From: Solirubrobacter taibaiensis
Lineage (GTDB): Bacteria > Actinomycetota > Thermoleophilia > Solirubrobacterales > Solirubrobacteraceae
NCBI GenBank assembly: GCA_027587225.1
Contig: JAPDDQ010000042.1
Location: forward strand, 1-64,000
Direction: 5' to 3'
DNA length: 64,000 nt
Shown here one piece after another: positions 53,351-62,061 of this stretch. Numbering within the stretch: the stretch's first letter is position 1; each line of letters begins with the position of its first letter. The notes under the pieces are model-generated. The model saw nothing but the letters and a program-made list of their open reading frames with translations, did no database searches and was not told where the DNA came from. Made by a program: the position numbers and the translations under genes.

Positions 53351-54043
53351 ATGGCCAGCGCTTCGGAGCGGCGCGAGGAGCTCAAAGCCGTCTTTCACGA
53401 GGCGTCATCGTGCGTGCGGTGCCCGCAGCTCGCGGCGGGCCGGACCACCGTGGTCTTCGGTTCCGGCAACGCCGACGCGGACCTGATGTTCGTCGGCGAG
53501 GCCCCGGGCGCGAACGAGGACAAGCAGGGCGTCCCGTTCGTCGGCCAGGCGGGGAAGCTGCTGGACACGCTGCTGGGCGAGATCGGCCTGACGCGCGGCG
53601 ATGTCTTCGTCTGCAACGTCTTGAAGTGCCGCCCTCCCGGCAACCGTGACCCCCTGCCGCAGGAGATCGACAACTGCCAGGACTACCTGTTCCGGCAGCT
53701 GGAGCTGATCGAGCCGAAGGTCGTGTGCACGCTCGGGAACTTCGCGACGAAGCTCCTGCGCGGCGATCCGACCGGCATCACGCGGCTCCACGGGCGGGTC
53801 GAGGAGCGGCTCATCGGCCCACGGCGGGTGCGGCTGTACCCGATCTACCACCCGGCGGCGGCGCTCTACACGCCGGCGATGGCGGAGATCCTGCGCGCGG
53901 ACTTCCGGCGGTTGCCCGAGCTGCTCGCGCTACCGGTGCTGGATCAGCCCGAGCCGATCGTGGAGCCCGAGGTCGTGCCTGACCCCGAGCCCGTGATCGA
54001 CGAGCCGGACCTCGTCTACGACGAGCAGCTCGGCCTCTTCTAG
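53351..54043 (+). CDS. Uracil-DNA glycosylase, family 4 (Fe-S type)
   Basis: 230 residues. Motif [21 protein letters not shown] and motif B region IYHPAAALY are present. Fe-S ligands: C21-x2-C24 near the N-terminus and [18 protein letters not shown] (C-x15-C). Removes uracil from DNA after cytosine deamination. The C-terminal 40 residues are an acidic Pro/Glu/Asp tail ([18 protein letters not shown]) ending in DEQLGLF. QLGLF resembles a beta-clamp-binding pentapeptide (Q-L-x-L-F), so recruitment to replication forks is possible. Confidence 0.92.
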   Translation: MASASERREELKAVFHEASSCVRCPQLAAGRTTVVFGSGNADADLMFVGEAPGANEDKQGVPFVGQAGKLLDTLLGEIGLTRGDVFVCNVLKCRPPGNRDPLPQEIDNCQDYLFRQLELIEPKVVCTLGNFATKLLRGDPTGITRLHGRVEERLIGPRRVRLYPIYHPAAALYTPAMAEILRADFRRLPELLALPVLDQPEPIVEPEVVPDPEPVIDEPDLVYDEQLGLF

Positions 54044-55854
54044 ACGACGGTGAAGCGGCCGACGAGGCCGTTGAGGTGCTCGGCGGTCTGGGCGAGCGAC
54101 TGCGCGGAGGCGGCGATCTCCTGCGTGGAGGCGCTGGTCTCCTGCGTGGAAGCGGACACCTGCTGCGCGGAGGCGGAGGACTGCTCGGCGACGGCGGCGA
54201 CCTCGGCGACGTCCTGCTCGGCGCGGCCGGCCTCGGCGGAGATCTGCTCCACGGCGGCGGCGATCTCGCCCACGCGCGAGCTGACCTCGTCGACGGACAC
54301 GCCGATGGCCTCGAACGCCGCGCGGGCGCGCTCGACGGTCGCGACACCGTGCTGGGTGCGCTGCGCACCGTCGTCGACGGCGTCGACGGCCAGCACGGTC
54401 TCGGTCTGGATCTCGCCCACCAGCGCGGCGATCTCGCCGGCGGCCGACTGGGACTCCTCGGCCAGCTTGCGGACCTCTTCGGCGACGACGGCGAAGCCCT
54501 TGCCCTGCTCGCCGGCGCGGGCGGCCTCGATCGCGGCGTTGAGCGCGAGCAGGTTGGTCTGCTCGGCCAGGCCGGTGATGGTGGAGACGATCCCGCCGAT
54601 GCGGTCGGAGCGCTTGGAGAGCTCGCCGATCGCACGGCCGGCCTGCTCGGAGGCCTCGGCGACCTGGCGGATCGCGTCGGACGCGTCGCCGGCGGCGGCC
54701 ACGCCGTCGGCGGCGAGCTGGCGGGCCTGCTCGGTGGAGGTGGCGGTGTCCTTCGCCGTCTGGGCGCTGGTCGCCGCGGCGCGCGACGCCTCCTGGACAG
54801 CCTCACGGGTGGATTCGACCATGCGCACCTGACGCTCGGCGCCCTGGGCGACGTCGGTCACGGCGGAGGCGATCTCGCCCACCGCGCGACCTGCCTCATC
54901 CGAGGCCGAGGCGACGTGCTGGGAAGCGGAGGAGACGGTGCCGGCGCTCGCGGAGAGCTCGCCGACCAGCGTCGCGAGCTGCGCGCGCATCTCGTTGTAG
55001 TCGCCGATCGAGCGGGCGGTCGTGGCCAGGATCTCGTCCACGGCGTGGGCGACGCGGGCGATCTCGTCCGTGCCGGCGGACGCGATCGGGTCGGTCGTGG
55101 GGGCGATCGCGCGCGTCAGGTCACCGGTGGAGACCGCGGCGAGGCCGGCGGACAGGTCGGCGGTGTCGTGGTCGCGCAGAGAGGCGAGGCGGTCCAGGAT
55201 CACGCGCACGCCGCGAGTGACGCTGCGGATGATCGTCACCGCGCCGGCGGCGGCGAGCAGGAGCGCGAAGAGCGTCACGATGATCACGGTGCGCTTGCCA
55301 CCGCTGGCGGCCTTCGCGGCGCCGACGGATGCGGCCTCGCTGAAGGCTTCGGAGTTGCCCTCGACGGCCTGGTTGAGGTCGGTGAAGGTGTTGAAGGCGG
55401 GGAGGCTGGCGCTGCGGCGGTTCGCGCGCGCCCCGTCGACGTCGCCGGCGCGGACGAGCTCGACCGTGCGGGCCACGGACTTCTCCAGCGTCTCGGCGGC
55501 CGCTTCGCTCTTGCGCAGGCTGGCGGGCATGTCGAGCACGGCGAGGCGCTTGGCCTCGGCGAGCGACTCGGCGAAGGCATCGCCGTCGTTGCTCCTCCAC
55601 GCTGCGTCGAGCCGGCTGTCGAGCGCGGTCGGCGCGCCGAAGACGATCGCGCTGGCCTCGACGTCGAGCGCCTCGCGGGCGGCGATCTCCATCGACATGA
55701 TCTGCTCATCCAGGATCGCGCCGCGCTTGGCGTCCGCGGTACGGTCGGCGAGCGTGCCCATCCGGGTCACCGCTACAGCGGTGACGGCGAGGAGCAGCAG
55801 CATGGTGATGCCGAAGGCGGCGGCGAGTTTGGCGGCGAGTGAGAGACGCGACAT
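54040..55854 (-). CDS. Methyl-accepting chemotaxis protein
   Basis: 604 residues. Membrane helix 1 (about 8-31), a four-helix-bundle sensor domain outside the cell (about 32-187), helix 2 (about 188-210, [20 protein letters not shown]), HAMP, then a long coiled-coil signalling domain with the conserved tip [41 protein letters not shown]. No C-terminal CheR-binding pentapeptide. Preceded by a sigma-28-type promoter, so expressed with motility genes. The stop overlaps the glycosylase gene by 4 nt. Confidence 0.95.
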   Translation of the reverse strand: MSRLSLAAKLAAAFGITMLLLLAVTAVAVTRMGTLADRTADAKRGAILDEQIMSMEIAAREALDVEASAIVFGAPTALDSRLDAAWRSNDGDAFAESLAEAKRLAVLDMPASLRKSEAAAETLEKSVARTVELVRAGDVDGARANRRSASLPAFNTFTDLNQAVEGNSEAFSEAASVGAAKAASGGKRTVIIVTLFALLLAAAGAVTIIRSVTRGVRVILDRLASLRDHDTADLSAGLAAVSTGDLTRAIAPTTDPIASAGTDEIARVAHAVDEILATTARSIGDYNEMRAQLATLVGELSASAGTVSSASQHVASASDEAGRAVGEIASAVTDVAQGAERQVRMVESTREAVQEASRAAATSAQTAKDTATSTEQARQLAADGVAAAGDASDAIRQVAEASEQAGRAIGELSKRSDRIGGIVSTITGLAEQTNLLALNAAIEAARAGEQGKGFAVVAEEVRKLAEESQSAAGEIAALVGEIQTETVLAVDAVDDGAQRTQHGVATVERARAAFEAIGVSVDEVSSRVGEIAAAVEQISAEAGRAEQDVAEVAAVAEQSSASAQQVSASTQETSASTQEIAASAQSLAQTAEHLNGLVGRFTVV

Positions 55855-55857
55855 GAG

Positions 55858-55881
55858 TGAGCGAGATATCGGTCTCGCTCA
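55858..55881. repeat. 9-bp inverted repeat at the chemoreceptor start region
   Basis: TGAGCGAGA and TCTCGCTCA separated by 6 nt. It overlaps the -10 of the sigma-28-type promoter, so it may be an operator for that promoter. Confidence 0.45.
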
Positions 55882-55892
55882 TGAAATCTTTA
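55866..55892 (-). promoter_or_regulatory. Sigma-28 (FliA/SigD/WhiG)-type promoter of the chemoreceptor gene
   Basis: Minus strand TAAA (55892-55889), 15 nt, ACCGATAT (55873-55866). The consensus is TAAA-N15-GCCGATA(A/T), so 11 of 12 positions match with exact spacing. The expected start is about 5 nt before ATG 55854. TAAA overlaps the stop codon of the upstream acetyltransferase. Confidence 0.75.
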
Positions 55893-56501
55893 GGCCGCTT
55901 GTCCGGTTTTCGCTGCCGCGTGCTCGTCGGCGGTGATGGCGTAGCGCTCGTGGTCGCGCCACTGGCCGCCGATCAGCAGATAGCGCGGGGAGAACCCTTC
56001 GAGGCGGAAGCCGGCGCCGCGGGCGAGCGCGATCGACGGCTGGTTCCCGGGCTGGATGTTCGCTTCGACGCGGTGCAGGCCGAGCGGGCCGAACGAGTGG
56101 TCGAGGATCTGCTCCAGCGCCTCGCGCATCAGGCCCTGCCCGGAGTGGCGCTCGTGGGCGTAATAGCCGAGGTAGGCGGACTGGAAGGCGCCGCGGACGA
56201 TCTGGGAGATGGTGAACACGCCGGCGATCGCGCCCGTGTCGGTGCGGCAGGCGAGCACGCACAGGAAATCGTCGCGGCGTGAGCGGCTGTAGAGCTCCTC
56301 GAACTGGTCGGCGCGCTCGGGCGGGTACGTCCAAGGGCGGTGCAGCCGGTGGCTCTCCCGGGCGAGCGCGAGGAACTCCGCGCGGTCCTCGCGGGCGAGG
56401 ACGCGCAACCCGACACGCGCGCCGGCGGGCGGCTCTCCCATGACGATCTCCGCGGGACGGACGACCTCCCCGGGACGGCGACGCAGCACTGGCCTCTTCA
56501 T
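55890..56501 (-). CDS. GNAT acetyltransferase (RimJ/RimL-like)
   Basis: 203 residues from ATG 56501; ATG 56441 is an in-frame alternative. Acetyl-CoA loop YYAHERHSGQGLMREALEQI (Q/R-x-x-G-x-G/A form), then LGLHRVEANIQPGNQPSIAL ARGAGFRLEGF, which is the RimJ/RimL C-terminal pattern. Likely acetylates a protein N-terminus or a small amine; the target is unknown. The stop overlaps the chemoreceptor promoter. Confidence 0.9.
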   Translation of the reverse strand: MKRPVLRRRPGEVVRPAEIVMGEPPAGARVGLRVLAREDRAEFLALARESHRLHRPWTYPPERADQFEELYSRSRRDDFLCVLACRTDTGAIAGVFTISQIVRGAFQSAYLGYYAHERHSGQGLMREALEQILDHSFGPLGLHRVEANIQPGNQPSIALARGAGFRLEGFSPRYLLIGGQWRDHERYAITADEHAAAKTGQAA

Positions 56502-56530
56502 GCGGCTGCCTATCAAAGCGCAAGCGGGAA

Positions 56531-56536
56531 TAAGGT
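56531..56536 (+). promoter_or_regulatory. Leaderless -10 element of the small lipoprotein gene
   Basis: TAAGGT ends 7 nt before ATG 56544. Confidence 0.45.
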
Positions 56537-56543
56537 GCGACCG

Positions 56544-56858
56544 ATGAAGGGCTTGATGGTGATCCTGATAACCGGCGTGATGGCGGTCGGCGCGGCGGGC
56601 TGCGCGGCCGCGAGCGCGTACAAATTCTCCTGCGACAAGGGGATCTGCAACGTCGAGACCTCCGGCCCCGCCACGCTGGATCTGGAGCAGGAGTTCGGCG
56701 AGACGCTCGAGGTCGTGGAGACCGGCGAGAACCGCACGACGATGGCCGCCGGCTCGGCGCGCAAGACGCTCAAGATGGGCGAGACGGGCCAGCTCGGGCC
56801 GATGAAGGTCACCGTCCAGAACATCAAGGGCGAGCAGGCGTTCTTCACGGTGCAGTGA
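56544..56858 (+). CDS. Small lipoprotein, function unknown
   Basis: 104 residues. Lipoprotein signal MKGLMVILITGVMAVGAAGC with the lipobox Cys at 20. The exported part is about 80 residues of beta-rich sequence with two Cys (SCDKGICNVE) that may form a disulphide, then ETLEVVETGENRTTMAAGSA and KVTVQNIKGEQAFFTVQ. No family recognised. It overlaps the glycosyltransferase start by 4 nt. Confidence 0.7.
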   Translation: MKGLMVILITGVMAVGAAGCAAASAYKFSCDKGICNVETSGPATLDLEQEFGETLEVVETGENRTTMAAGSARKTLKMGETGQLGPMKVTVQNIKGEQAFFTVQ

Positions 56859-57817
56859 CCGCCCGCCCGGCGATCGACGCCCGCGCCGCCGCGCGGCCCG
56901 AGCTCGGCGGCGTCGAGCGCTGGGCGCGCGAGCTCTGTGCCCGCCTGCCCTACACGGTCCATCGCCCGCCGACCGCGTTCTCACACCGGCTGGGTCACGC
57001 GTGGGAGCAAGGCTTGCTGCCGCTGATGAGCGCACGGGCGCCCGCGCTCCTGTGCCCCGCGAACCTCGCCCCGCTCGCGGCGCGCAACGTCGTCGTGGTG
57101 ATCCACGACGCCGCTCCCCTGCGGCGCCCCGACTGGTACTCCGGCGCCTACGCGGCCTTCCAGCGTCGCGTGCTGCCGCTGATCGCCCGCCGCGCCCGTG
57201 CCGTCATCACCGTGAGCGAGTTCTCGCGCAACGAGCTCCGGGAGCTGCTGGGCGTGGACGCTCACGTCGTCTACGGAGGCGTCGACCCGCGCTTTGCGCC
57301 CGGTCCGAAGGCCGAGCGGCCCTACGTGCTGTGCGTGGCGTCCCACACGGCCCGCAAGAACCTCCGCGCGTTGGTGCCCGCCGCCGAGGCCTTGGCGCGT
57401 GACGGCGTGGAGTTGCGCGTGGCCGGCGGGCACCGGCCCCAGTTCGCGGCCGAGAGCGGTCTCGGGGCGTTGACGCTGCTCGGGCATGTGGACGACGCGC
57501 TGCTGCCCGGGCTCTACGCAGGCGCCGCGGCGTTCGTGCTCCCGTCGGTGTACGAGGGCTTCGGGTTGCCGGTGCTTGAGGCGATGGCGAGCGGGACGCC
57601 CGTGGTGGCCACGAACGTGACCGCGCTCCCCGAGACGGCCGGCGGGGCCGCGCGGCTGGTCGATCCGGAGCCGGAGGCGCTGCGGGCGGCGCTGGTGGGG
57701 TTGTTGGGGGACTCGGCCGAGCAGGCGCGGCTGCGCGGGGCGGGGTTGGTGAGGGCGCGTGAGTTCACGTGGGAACGCACGGCAAGTGCCGTCGACGCGG
57801 TGGTTCGAGCCGTGTGA
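56855..57817 (+). CDS. GT4-family glycosyltransferase
   Basis: 320 residues from GTG 56855 (GTGA overlap). Two Rossmann-like halves: the N-terminal half is short (IDARAAARPELGGVERWARE), and the C-terminal half has YVLCVASHTARKNLRALV, FVLPSVYEGFGLPVLEAMAS (the E-x7-E nucleotide-sugar motif) and GTPVVATNVTALPETAGG. Retaining transferase, probably for a capsular or cell-surface glycan. A second GT4 gene lies at 62062. Confidence 0.9.
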   Translation: MTARPAIDARAAARPELGGVERWARELCARLPYTVHRPPTAFSHRLGHAWEQGLLPLMSARAPALLCPANLAPLAARNVVVVIHDAAPLRRPDWYSGAYAAFQRRVLPLIARRARAVITVSEFSRNELRELLGVDAHVVYGGVDPRFAPGPKAERPYVLCVASHTARKNLRALVPAAEALARDGVELRVAGGHRPQFAAESGLGALTLLGHVDDALLPGLYAGAAAFVLPSVYEGFGLPVLEAMASGTPVVATNVTALPETAGGAARLVDPEPEALRAALVGLLGDSAEQARLRGAGLVRAREFTWERTASAVDAVVRAV

Positions 57818-57844
57818 ACGGCGAGCACACCCGCTGTCCGCCGC

Positions 57845-57881
57845 GTCAAGAAACTCGTGCTTCGCGTACGAGTTTCTTGAC
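57845..57881. terminator. Strong hairpin 1 (after the glycosyltransferase gene)
   Basis: GTCAAGAAACTCGT and ACGAGTTTCTTGAC form a perfect 14-bp stem, extended by a G-T and a C-G pair, with a 5-nt loop. 28 nt past the stop, so probably a terminator. Confidence 0.7.
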
Positions 57882-57930
57882 CCGTCGGGGCGGGCGTGCT
57901 TTGGGCGGGTGAGGCGGGTGCCCCGCACTG

Positions 57931-57952
57931 CGTGAACGCCGAGGCGTTCACG
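57931..57952. repeat. Strong hairpin 2
   Basis: CGTGAACGCC and GGCGTTCACG, a perfect 10-bp stem around GA. Confidence 0.7.
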
Positions 57953-57980
57953 TCTTTCCACGCCGAGGGACGGTCCTTGC

Positions 57981-58033
57981 CACGCGAGGTGCGAGTTTGT
58001 CGGGCTCAGGCCGACAAAGTCGTACCTCGCGTG
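57981..58033. repeat. Strong hairpin 3, 23-bp stem
   Basis: Arms 57981-58003 and 58011-58033 pair at 21 of 23 positions with a 7-nt loop. The outer ten (CACGCGAGGT) and inner eight (TTTGTCGG) positions are perfect. Confidence 0.75.
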
Positions 58034-58200
58034 CCTGGGTGGCGCGTTGCCGCTCGCGAGCGGGGTGAGTGGTCGATTCGCATCGCATAGCGACGTCAAC
58101 TGACCAATGACCCGGCGCGCGGGTGTTCGAGCGCGCTCGTCCGCGCCCGGGCGCGCCGGCGCCAGCCGGCCTGAGTGGGCCGTCAGCGGAGCGGTGGCGT

Positions 58201-58262
58201 GGTTGTCAAGCCCGACCCCGAAGGGGCGGCGAAGCCGTCGCGCAACGATCGCCTTGACAACC
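58201..58262. repeat. Hairpin 4, 10-bp outer stem with inner hairpin
   Basis: GGTTGTCAAG (58201-58210) pairs with CTTGACAACC (58253-58262). CCCC-GAA-GGGG lies inside. The 503-nt stretch 57818-58320, between converging genes, has no believable gene. Short open frames on the plus strand there lack protein-like features. Confidence 0.6.
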
Positions 58263-58320
58263 GCGACGCCGCGGAGCTACCCGGGGCGGCGAGGGCGGGC
58301 GTGGCGATCCGCGTGGGGCT

Positions 58321-59583
58321 CTACGACGCCGCGAGGGCGCGACGGAGCGGCGCGGGTACGCGCAGGGCGTGCAACCGCGGCACGGGGGCGGGTTCGGTCT
58401 CGGAGACGCGTTCTTCGGCCACGACGGCGAAACAGGCCTGGACCACGCGCGGGTCGAAGCGGGTGCCCGCGGCGTTCTCCAGCTCGACCAGCGCTTCGGC
58501 GTGGGAGAGCTCGGGGCCGCCCTTGGCGGTGAGGGCGGACCAGGTGTCAGCGACCGCGACGATGCGGGAGGTGATCGGGGTGACGGCGCCGCGGAGGCCC
58601 GCCGGGCCGCCGCCGCCGTTCCACCACTCGCCGACGTGGCCGGCTTCCCACGAGGCGCGGGACGGGTCGCGCAGCGTCTGGCGGGCGTAGGCGATCGGGT
58701 CGCCGGCGTCCGCGCGGCGGTCGAAGGCCAGCTCGGTCACGCGCAGCAGGTGGCGGCGCTCCGTGCGGTCCAGGCCGAGGTGCAGCGCCAGCGCGTAGGC
58801 GTAGCGGCGCGTGGCCGGGAGCGGCTCCAGGGCCGCGACCGGACGCGTCCGGGCGGCGAGGAAGAGGGCGGTCTGAGGAACCACGGCGACGAGCGCGAAC
58901 AGCGCCAGGGCGAGCACGCCGAGCAGCGGGTAGACCACGGCGGCGATACCGGCGAGCGTGAGCATCACGATCGTGGCGGGCGCCGTGTCCGCCAGGACGC
59001 GCACGCCGGTGGACCACGGGTGGCCGAGGTAGAGCGGGGCGTACAGGGCCGGGCCGATCGACATCTGCGTGACGAACATGACCACGCCGACCAGCAGCAG
59101 CCACGGCAAGGCCGCTAGACCGAGGGTGGCCGCGGACACGCCCGCCGCTGACAGCAGCGCGGCGCCCGCGATCGCTTCCCAGCCGAAGGCGGCGATGTTG
59201 GCCAGGTTGCCGTGGCGGATGATCTTCTCCCGCCGGATGAGCCCACCGATCGCCAGCGGCAGCACCGCCACCAGGACGGCGGGGAGCGGACCCATCAGGA
59301 TCAGCGCGAACAGCGCGAGTTCCAGCGCGGCATCGAACGACAGGCCGTTCGGCATCGTGATCTCGGTGACGTCCGAGATCACCGCCAGCGCCAGCAGGAC
59401 GAACAGCAGACCAGGCTGGTCCCAGGAGGACGGCGGCGCGAGCCAGACGAACGCGGGCACGAGAGCGACCGCCGCTGCACCGTGAACGGCGAGCGCGACC
59501 CGTGGATGTCTAACCGGGTTCGACAACTGCGCGCAAGCGTATACGCCGCGGGGGCGGTACGGCCTAGCGAATGGGGAGTTCAT
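58321..59583 (-). CDS. Membrane protein with degenerate HD-GYP-like C-terminus
   Basis: 420 residues from ATG 59583, 8 nt after a TACAGA -10; TTG 59526 is an alternative. About eight membrane helices fill residues 30-250. The cytoplasmic tail resembles an HD-GYP phosphodiesterase: GHVGEWWNGGGGPAGLRG (residues 315-332) stands for HH-E-xDG-x-GYP-x-GL, followed by SRIVAVADTWSAL and GTRFDPRVV. The HD dyad is gone (the LLHDIGK position reads LLRVTELAF), and GYP is GGP. Hydrolysis of c-di-GMP is therefore unlikely; binding or signalling remains possible. Confidence 0.75.
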   Translation of the reverse strand: MNSPFARPYRPRGVYACAQLSNPVRHPRVALAVHGAAAVALVPAFVWLAPPSSWDQPGLLFVLLALAVISDVTEITMPNGLSFDAALELALFALILMGPLPAVLVAVLPLAIGGLIRREKIIRHGNLANIAAFGWEAIAGAALLSAAGVSAATLGLAALPWLLLVGVVMFVTQMSIGPALYAPLYLGHPWSTGVRVLADTAPATIVMLTLAGIAAVVYPLLGVLALALFALVAVVPQTALFLAARTRPVAALEPLPATRRYAYALALHLGLDRTERRHLLRVTELAFDRRADAGDPIAYARQTLRDPSRASWEAGHVGEWWNGGGGPAGLRGAVTPITSRIVAVADTWSALTAKGGPELSHAEALVELENAAGTRFDPRVVQACFAVVAEERVSETEPAPVPRLHALRVPAPLRRALAAS

Positions 59584-59697
59584 TGAGCGCTTCTGTAAGC
59601 GCGGCGACATACGCGCCTCAGCACTTCACGTGGCCCATGACCCCTCCCCTCATCCGTTCCCCCGAGTAGCGCCAACGCGCCGTTTGTTGGAAGGTAC

Positions 59698-60903
59698 TCA
59701 TCGCGTTCGCGACGTCGGACTTCCGTGTGGTATGCGCGCGGACAAACTCAACGCACCCAGCGCCGGCGCGATACCGGCCAGAGCGCAGACGGTGGCGAGC
59801 CACAGCCCCGCGGCGGGCCCCGAGGCCTCGCTCAGCGCACCCGCGGCCGCGGCACCCAGCGCCAGTCCACCGTTGTTCACGGTCACCAGCCACGCGAAGG
59901 TGCGCGTACCTGAACCCGGCGGCGCGAGTTGGCCCACGAGCAGGTACAGCGACGCGAAGAGCGCTCCGAGAGCGAGACCAGGCACGACCAATACTGCACC
60001 GAGCAGGGCAAGCTGTGTCGCAAACAATGTTGAGACGGCCAACCCGCCGGCCATCACGGCCTGCATCGCGAGCAGCCGCCGCTGTGGTGAGCCGAACGCC
60101 CACCAGCCCGCCAGCAGGCTGCCGGTAACGGTTCCGACCGCCATCACCGCCTCGATCGCACCCGCGGCCGCCGGGTGTCCCTGCTCCGTCGCGGCCGCCG
60201 GGATCGCGATGTCCAGCGCGCCCAACGCCGCCGCGGTCGGCAGGAAAGCCACGAAGACGAGCCAGAGCGAGGCCGGGATCGGCGGCGACTCGCCCTCCCG
60301 GACCGCAGACGGCTCGCGCGCCAGCGACGTCCGCCCCGAGGCCAGCGCCCCCAGGAAAAGCGCCACCGCGCACACACTCAGCGCCAGGCCGGGAGAGCCC
60401 ACCAGCACGAGCAGCGAGACGAGCAGCGGCGAGACGATCAGTGCCGACTCCTCGCCCGCCGCGTCCAGCGCATGCACGCGCTGTTGCAGTTCGCCCTCGG
60501 CGGGCAGCCCGCTCCACACCGACCGCGCGAACGGTCCGAGCGGCGGCGCGAACAGACCCGCGAGACCGCCTAACGCCACGAATGTCCACGCAGGACCATC
60601 GGCCGAACCGACGAGCACCATCAGTCCCACCGACGCCGAGCACAGCAGCGCGAACGCCGCGAGCGCACCCGGGCCGTGGCGGTCCACGAACCGCCCGCGA
60701 ACCGGCGCGAACGCGGTCGTCACGGCGAACGCGGCGATCAGCGCGCCCATGACCGAGACGGAGCCCGTCTCGTCCACCGCGAACAGCACGAAGCCGAGGC
60801 CGAGCGCGTTGAACGCGAATCTGCCGCACAGCGAAGCGAGCAGCAGATCTCGGATCGGCCGCTTTGCTAGGACAGCGCCGTAGCCCCCGCTGGTGTCCCG
60901 CAC
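59698..60903 (-). CDS. MFS transporter
   Basis: 401 residues, about 12 helices, start GTG 60903. RGRFVDRHGPGALAAFALLC is a motif-A-like loop, and PLGPFARSVWSGLPAEGELQ QRVHALDAAGEES follows, as in MFS_1 exporters of actinobacteria. Substrate unknown. Encoded 18 nt after the glycoside hydrolase stop on the same strand, perhaps in one transcript. Confidence 0.85.
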   Translation of the reverse strand: MRDTSGGYGAVLAKRPIRDLLLASLCGRFAFNALGLGFVLFAVDETGSVSVMGALIAAFAVTTAFAPVRGRFVDRHGPGALAAFALLCSASVGLMVLVGSADGPAWTFVALGGLAGLFAPPLGPFARSVWSGLPAEGELQQRVHALDAAGEESALIVSPLLVSLLVLVGSPGLALSVCAVALFLGALASGRTSLAREPSAVREGESPPIPASLWLVFVAFLPTAAALGALDIAIPAAATEQGHPAAAGAIEAVMAVGTVTGSLLAGWWAFGSPQRRLLAMQAVMAGGLAVSTLFATQLALLGAVLVVPGLALGALFASLYLLVGQLAPPGSGTRTFAWLVTVNNGGLALGAAAAGALSEASGPAAGLWLATVCALAGIAPALGALSLSARIPHGSPTSRTR

Positions 60904-60921
60904 GCCGCCATAAGCGTACGC

Positions 60922-62037
60922 CTACGTCCGGCAGCGCCGCGCATCTCCCACCTGCTTCGCGCAGCCCTGCAGCTGGCGCGCGGCGCGGCGGAAGACGGTG
61001 AGCGCGGGGGTGTCGATCAGCACGCCACCCCGGAGTCGGCGTAGCCCGCTGTAGTCGAACGCGCTGGAGGTGATGCCCTCGGTCGAGAGCCACGTGTACC
61101 AGTACACACGCTCGAGCTTGTACTGCTTGCGTCCCTCCGACAGGAGCTTCAGACCCTCTTTGAGTCGCTTCGCCTGGCCGGAGTCGGTGGTCGAGAAGTC
61201 GCCTTCCTGCTTGGCCTTGCCCACACCCGCCGGCCACGACAGCTCCGTCAGCCAGATCGGCAGCGCCTTGCCCTTGTTGCGCTCCATCACACGCCGGATG
61301 ATCTTCACGATCCGCACGACGTTCTTCGGCTTGCCGGTGTACGGGTGCAGCGCGACGACGTCGAAGTGCCCACGGGCGCCGGCGTCGTAGATCGCCTGCA
61401 GCGACTTCCAGCTCTCGTTCGGGAGCCCCGCGAGGATCGTCTTCGACCCCGGGTCGGCGGCGTTGAGGGTGCGATGCGCGACCTTCAGGAACTCGACGTA
61501 GGAAGGCGCCCACGGCGCGACGTTCCAGTAGCGCGTCATGTTCGGCTCGTTCCAGATCTGCCAGGCGCGGATCGGCTGCTTGCCGACCTCCGGATGCTCC
61601 ACCCATAACGAGCCGTTCGGTCCGTAGCGCGCGACGAGCGCGTTCAGCAGGCGCGCGAAGTCCGCGGTGTCGCGTGGGGGAGAGCCGGCGTCACCCGGGT
61701 TGAGCGCCGCCCACGTGGGTGTGCCGTGCACGACGGGCAGCACGCGCAGTCCGCGCTTGGCGGCCGCCAGGACGAGTTGGTCCTTGATGCTGAAATCGAA
61801 CGTCTCCGGGCCGGTGGGCTGGATCGAGTTCCAGTAGAACGCGGTTCGCACGGCCTCCACGCCGCTCCCCGCCATCTGGTCCCACTCGCCCGGCGCGGCC
61901 GCGTAGGCGGGGTCGTTGAGCGGCCCGTCGACGACGACACCGAGCCACTCGCGCGGCACTTGCCGCTTGGCGGCGTCGGCGGTCGCGGGCAGCAGAAGCA
62001 CAGTTAGGAGCAGCAGGAATGTGGCGGATGAACGCAT
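60922..62037 (-). CDS. Secreted clan-A glycoside hydrolase (GH39/GH5-like)
   Basis: 371 residues from ATG 62037. Signal peptide MRSSATFLLLLTVLLLPATA. (beta/alpha)8 barrel: acid/base Glu in RAWQIWNEPNMTRYW and nucleophile Glu in PIWLTELSWPAG. DVVALHPYTGKPKN between them and TAFYWNSIQPTGPETFDF near the start resemble beta-xylosidase/endoglycosidase-like proteins. Cleaves a beta-linked polysaccharide outside the cell, substrate unknown. Divergent from a GT4 gene, so it could process the same surface glycan. Confidence 0.85.
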   Translation of the reverse strand: MRSSATFLLLLTVLLLPATADAAKRQVPREWLGVVVDGPLNDPAYAAAPGEWDQMAGSGVEAVRTAFYWNSIQPTGPETFDFSIKDQLVLAAAKRGLRVLPVVHGTPTWAALNPGDAGSPPRDTADFARLLNALVARYGPNGSLWVEHPEVGKQPIRAWQIWNEPNMTRYWNVAPWAPSYVEFLKVAHRTLNAADPGSKTILAGLPNESWKSLQAIYDAGARGHFDVVALHPYTGKPKNVVRIVKIIRRVMERNKGKALPIWLTELSWPAGVGKAKQEGDFSTTDSGQAKRLKEGLKLLSEGRKQYKLERVYWYTWLSTEGITSSAFDYSGLRRLRGGVLIDTPALTVFRRAARQLQGCAKQVGDARRCRT

Positions 62038-62042
62038 CGAGG

Positions 62043-62052
62043 TACGTAGGAT
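62043..62052. promoter_or_regulatory. Divergent -10 elements between hydrolase and GT4 genes
   Basis: TAGGAT (62047-62052, plus) ends 9 nt before ATG 62062. TACGTA (62048-62043, minus) ends 5 nt before ATG 62037. The gap is 24 nt, so both leaders are absent or minimal. Confidence 0.4.
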
Positions 62053-62061
62053 GCCGCGTTC

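Noticed and set aside
57845-58262. CRISPR array
   Set aside because: The repeats are inverted, unequal in length and different in sequence, and no cas genes are nearby.
57896-58690. Three short plus-strand open frames in the hairpin zone and beyond
   Set aside because: Arg/Gly-rich, no start signals, and they run through inverted repeats.
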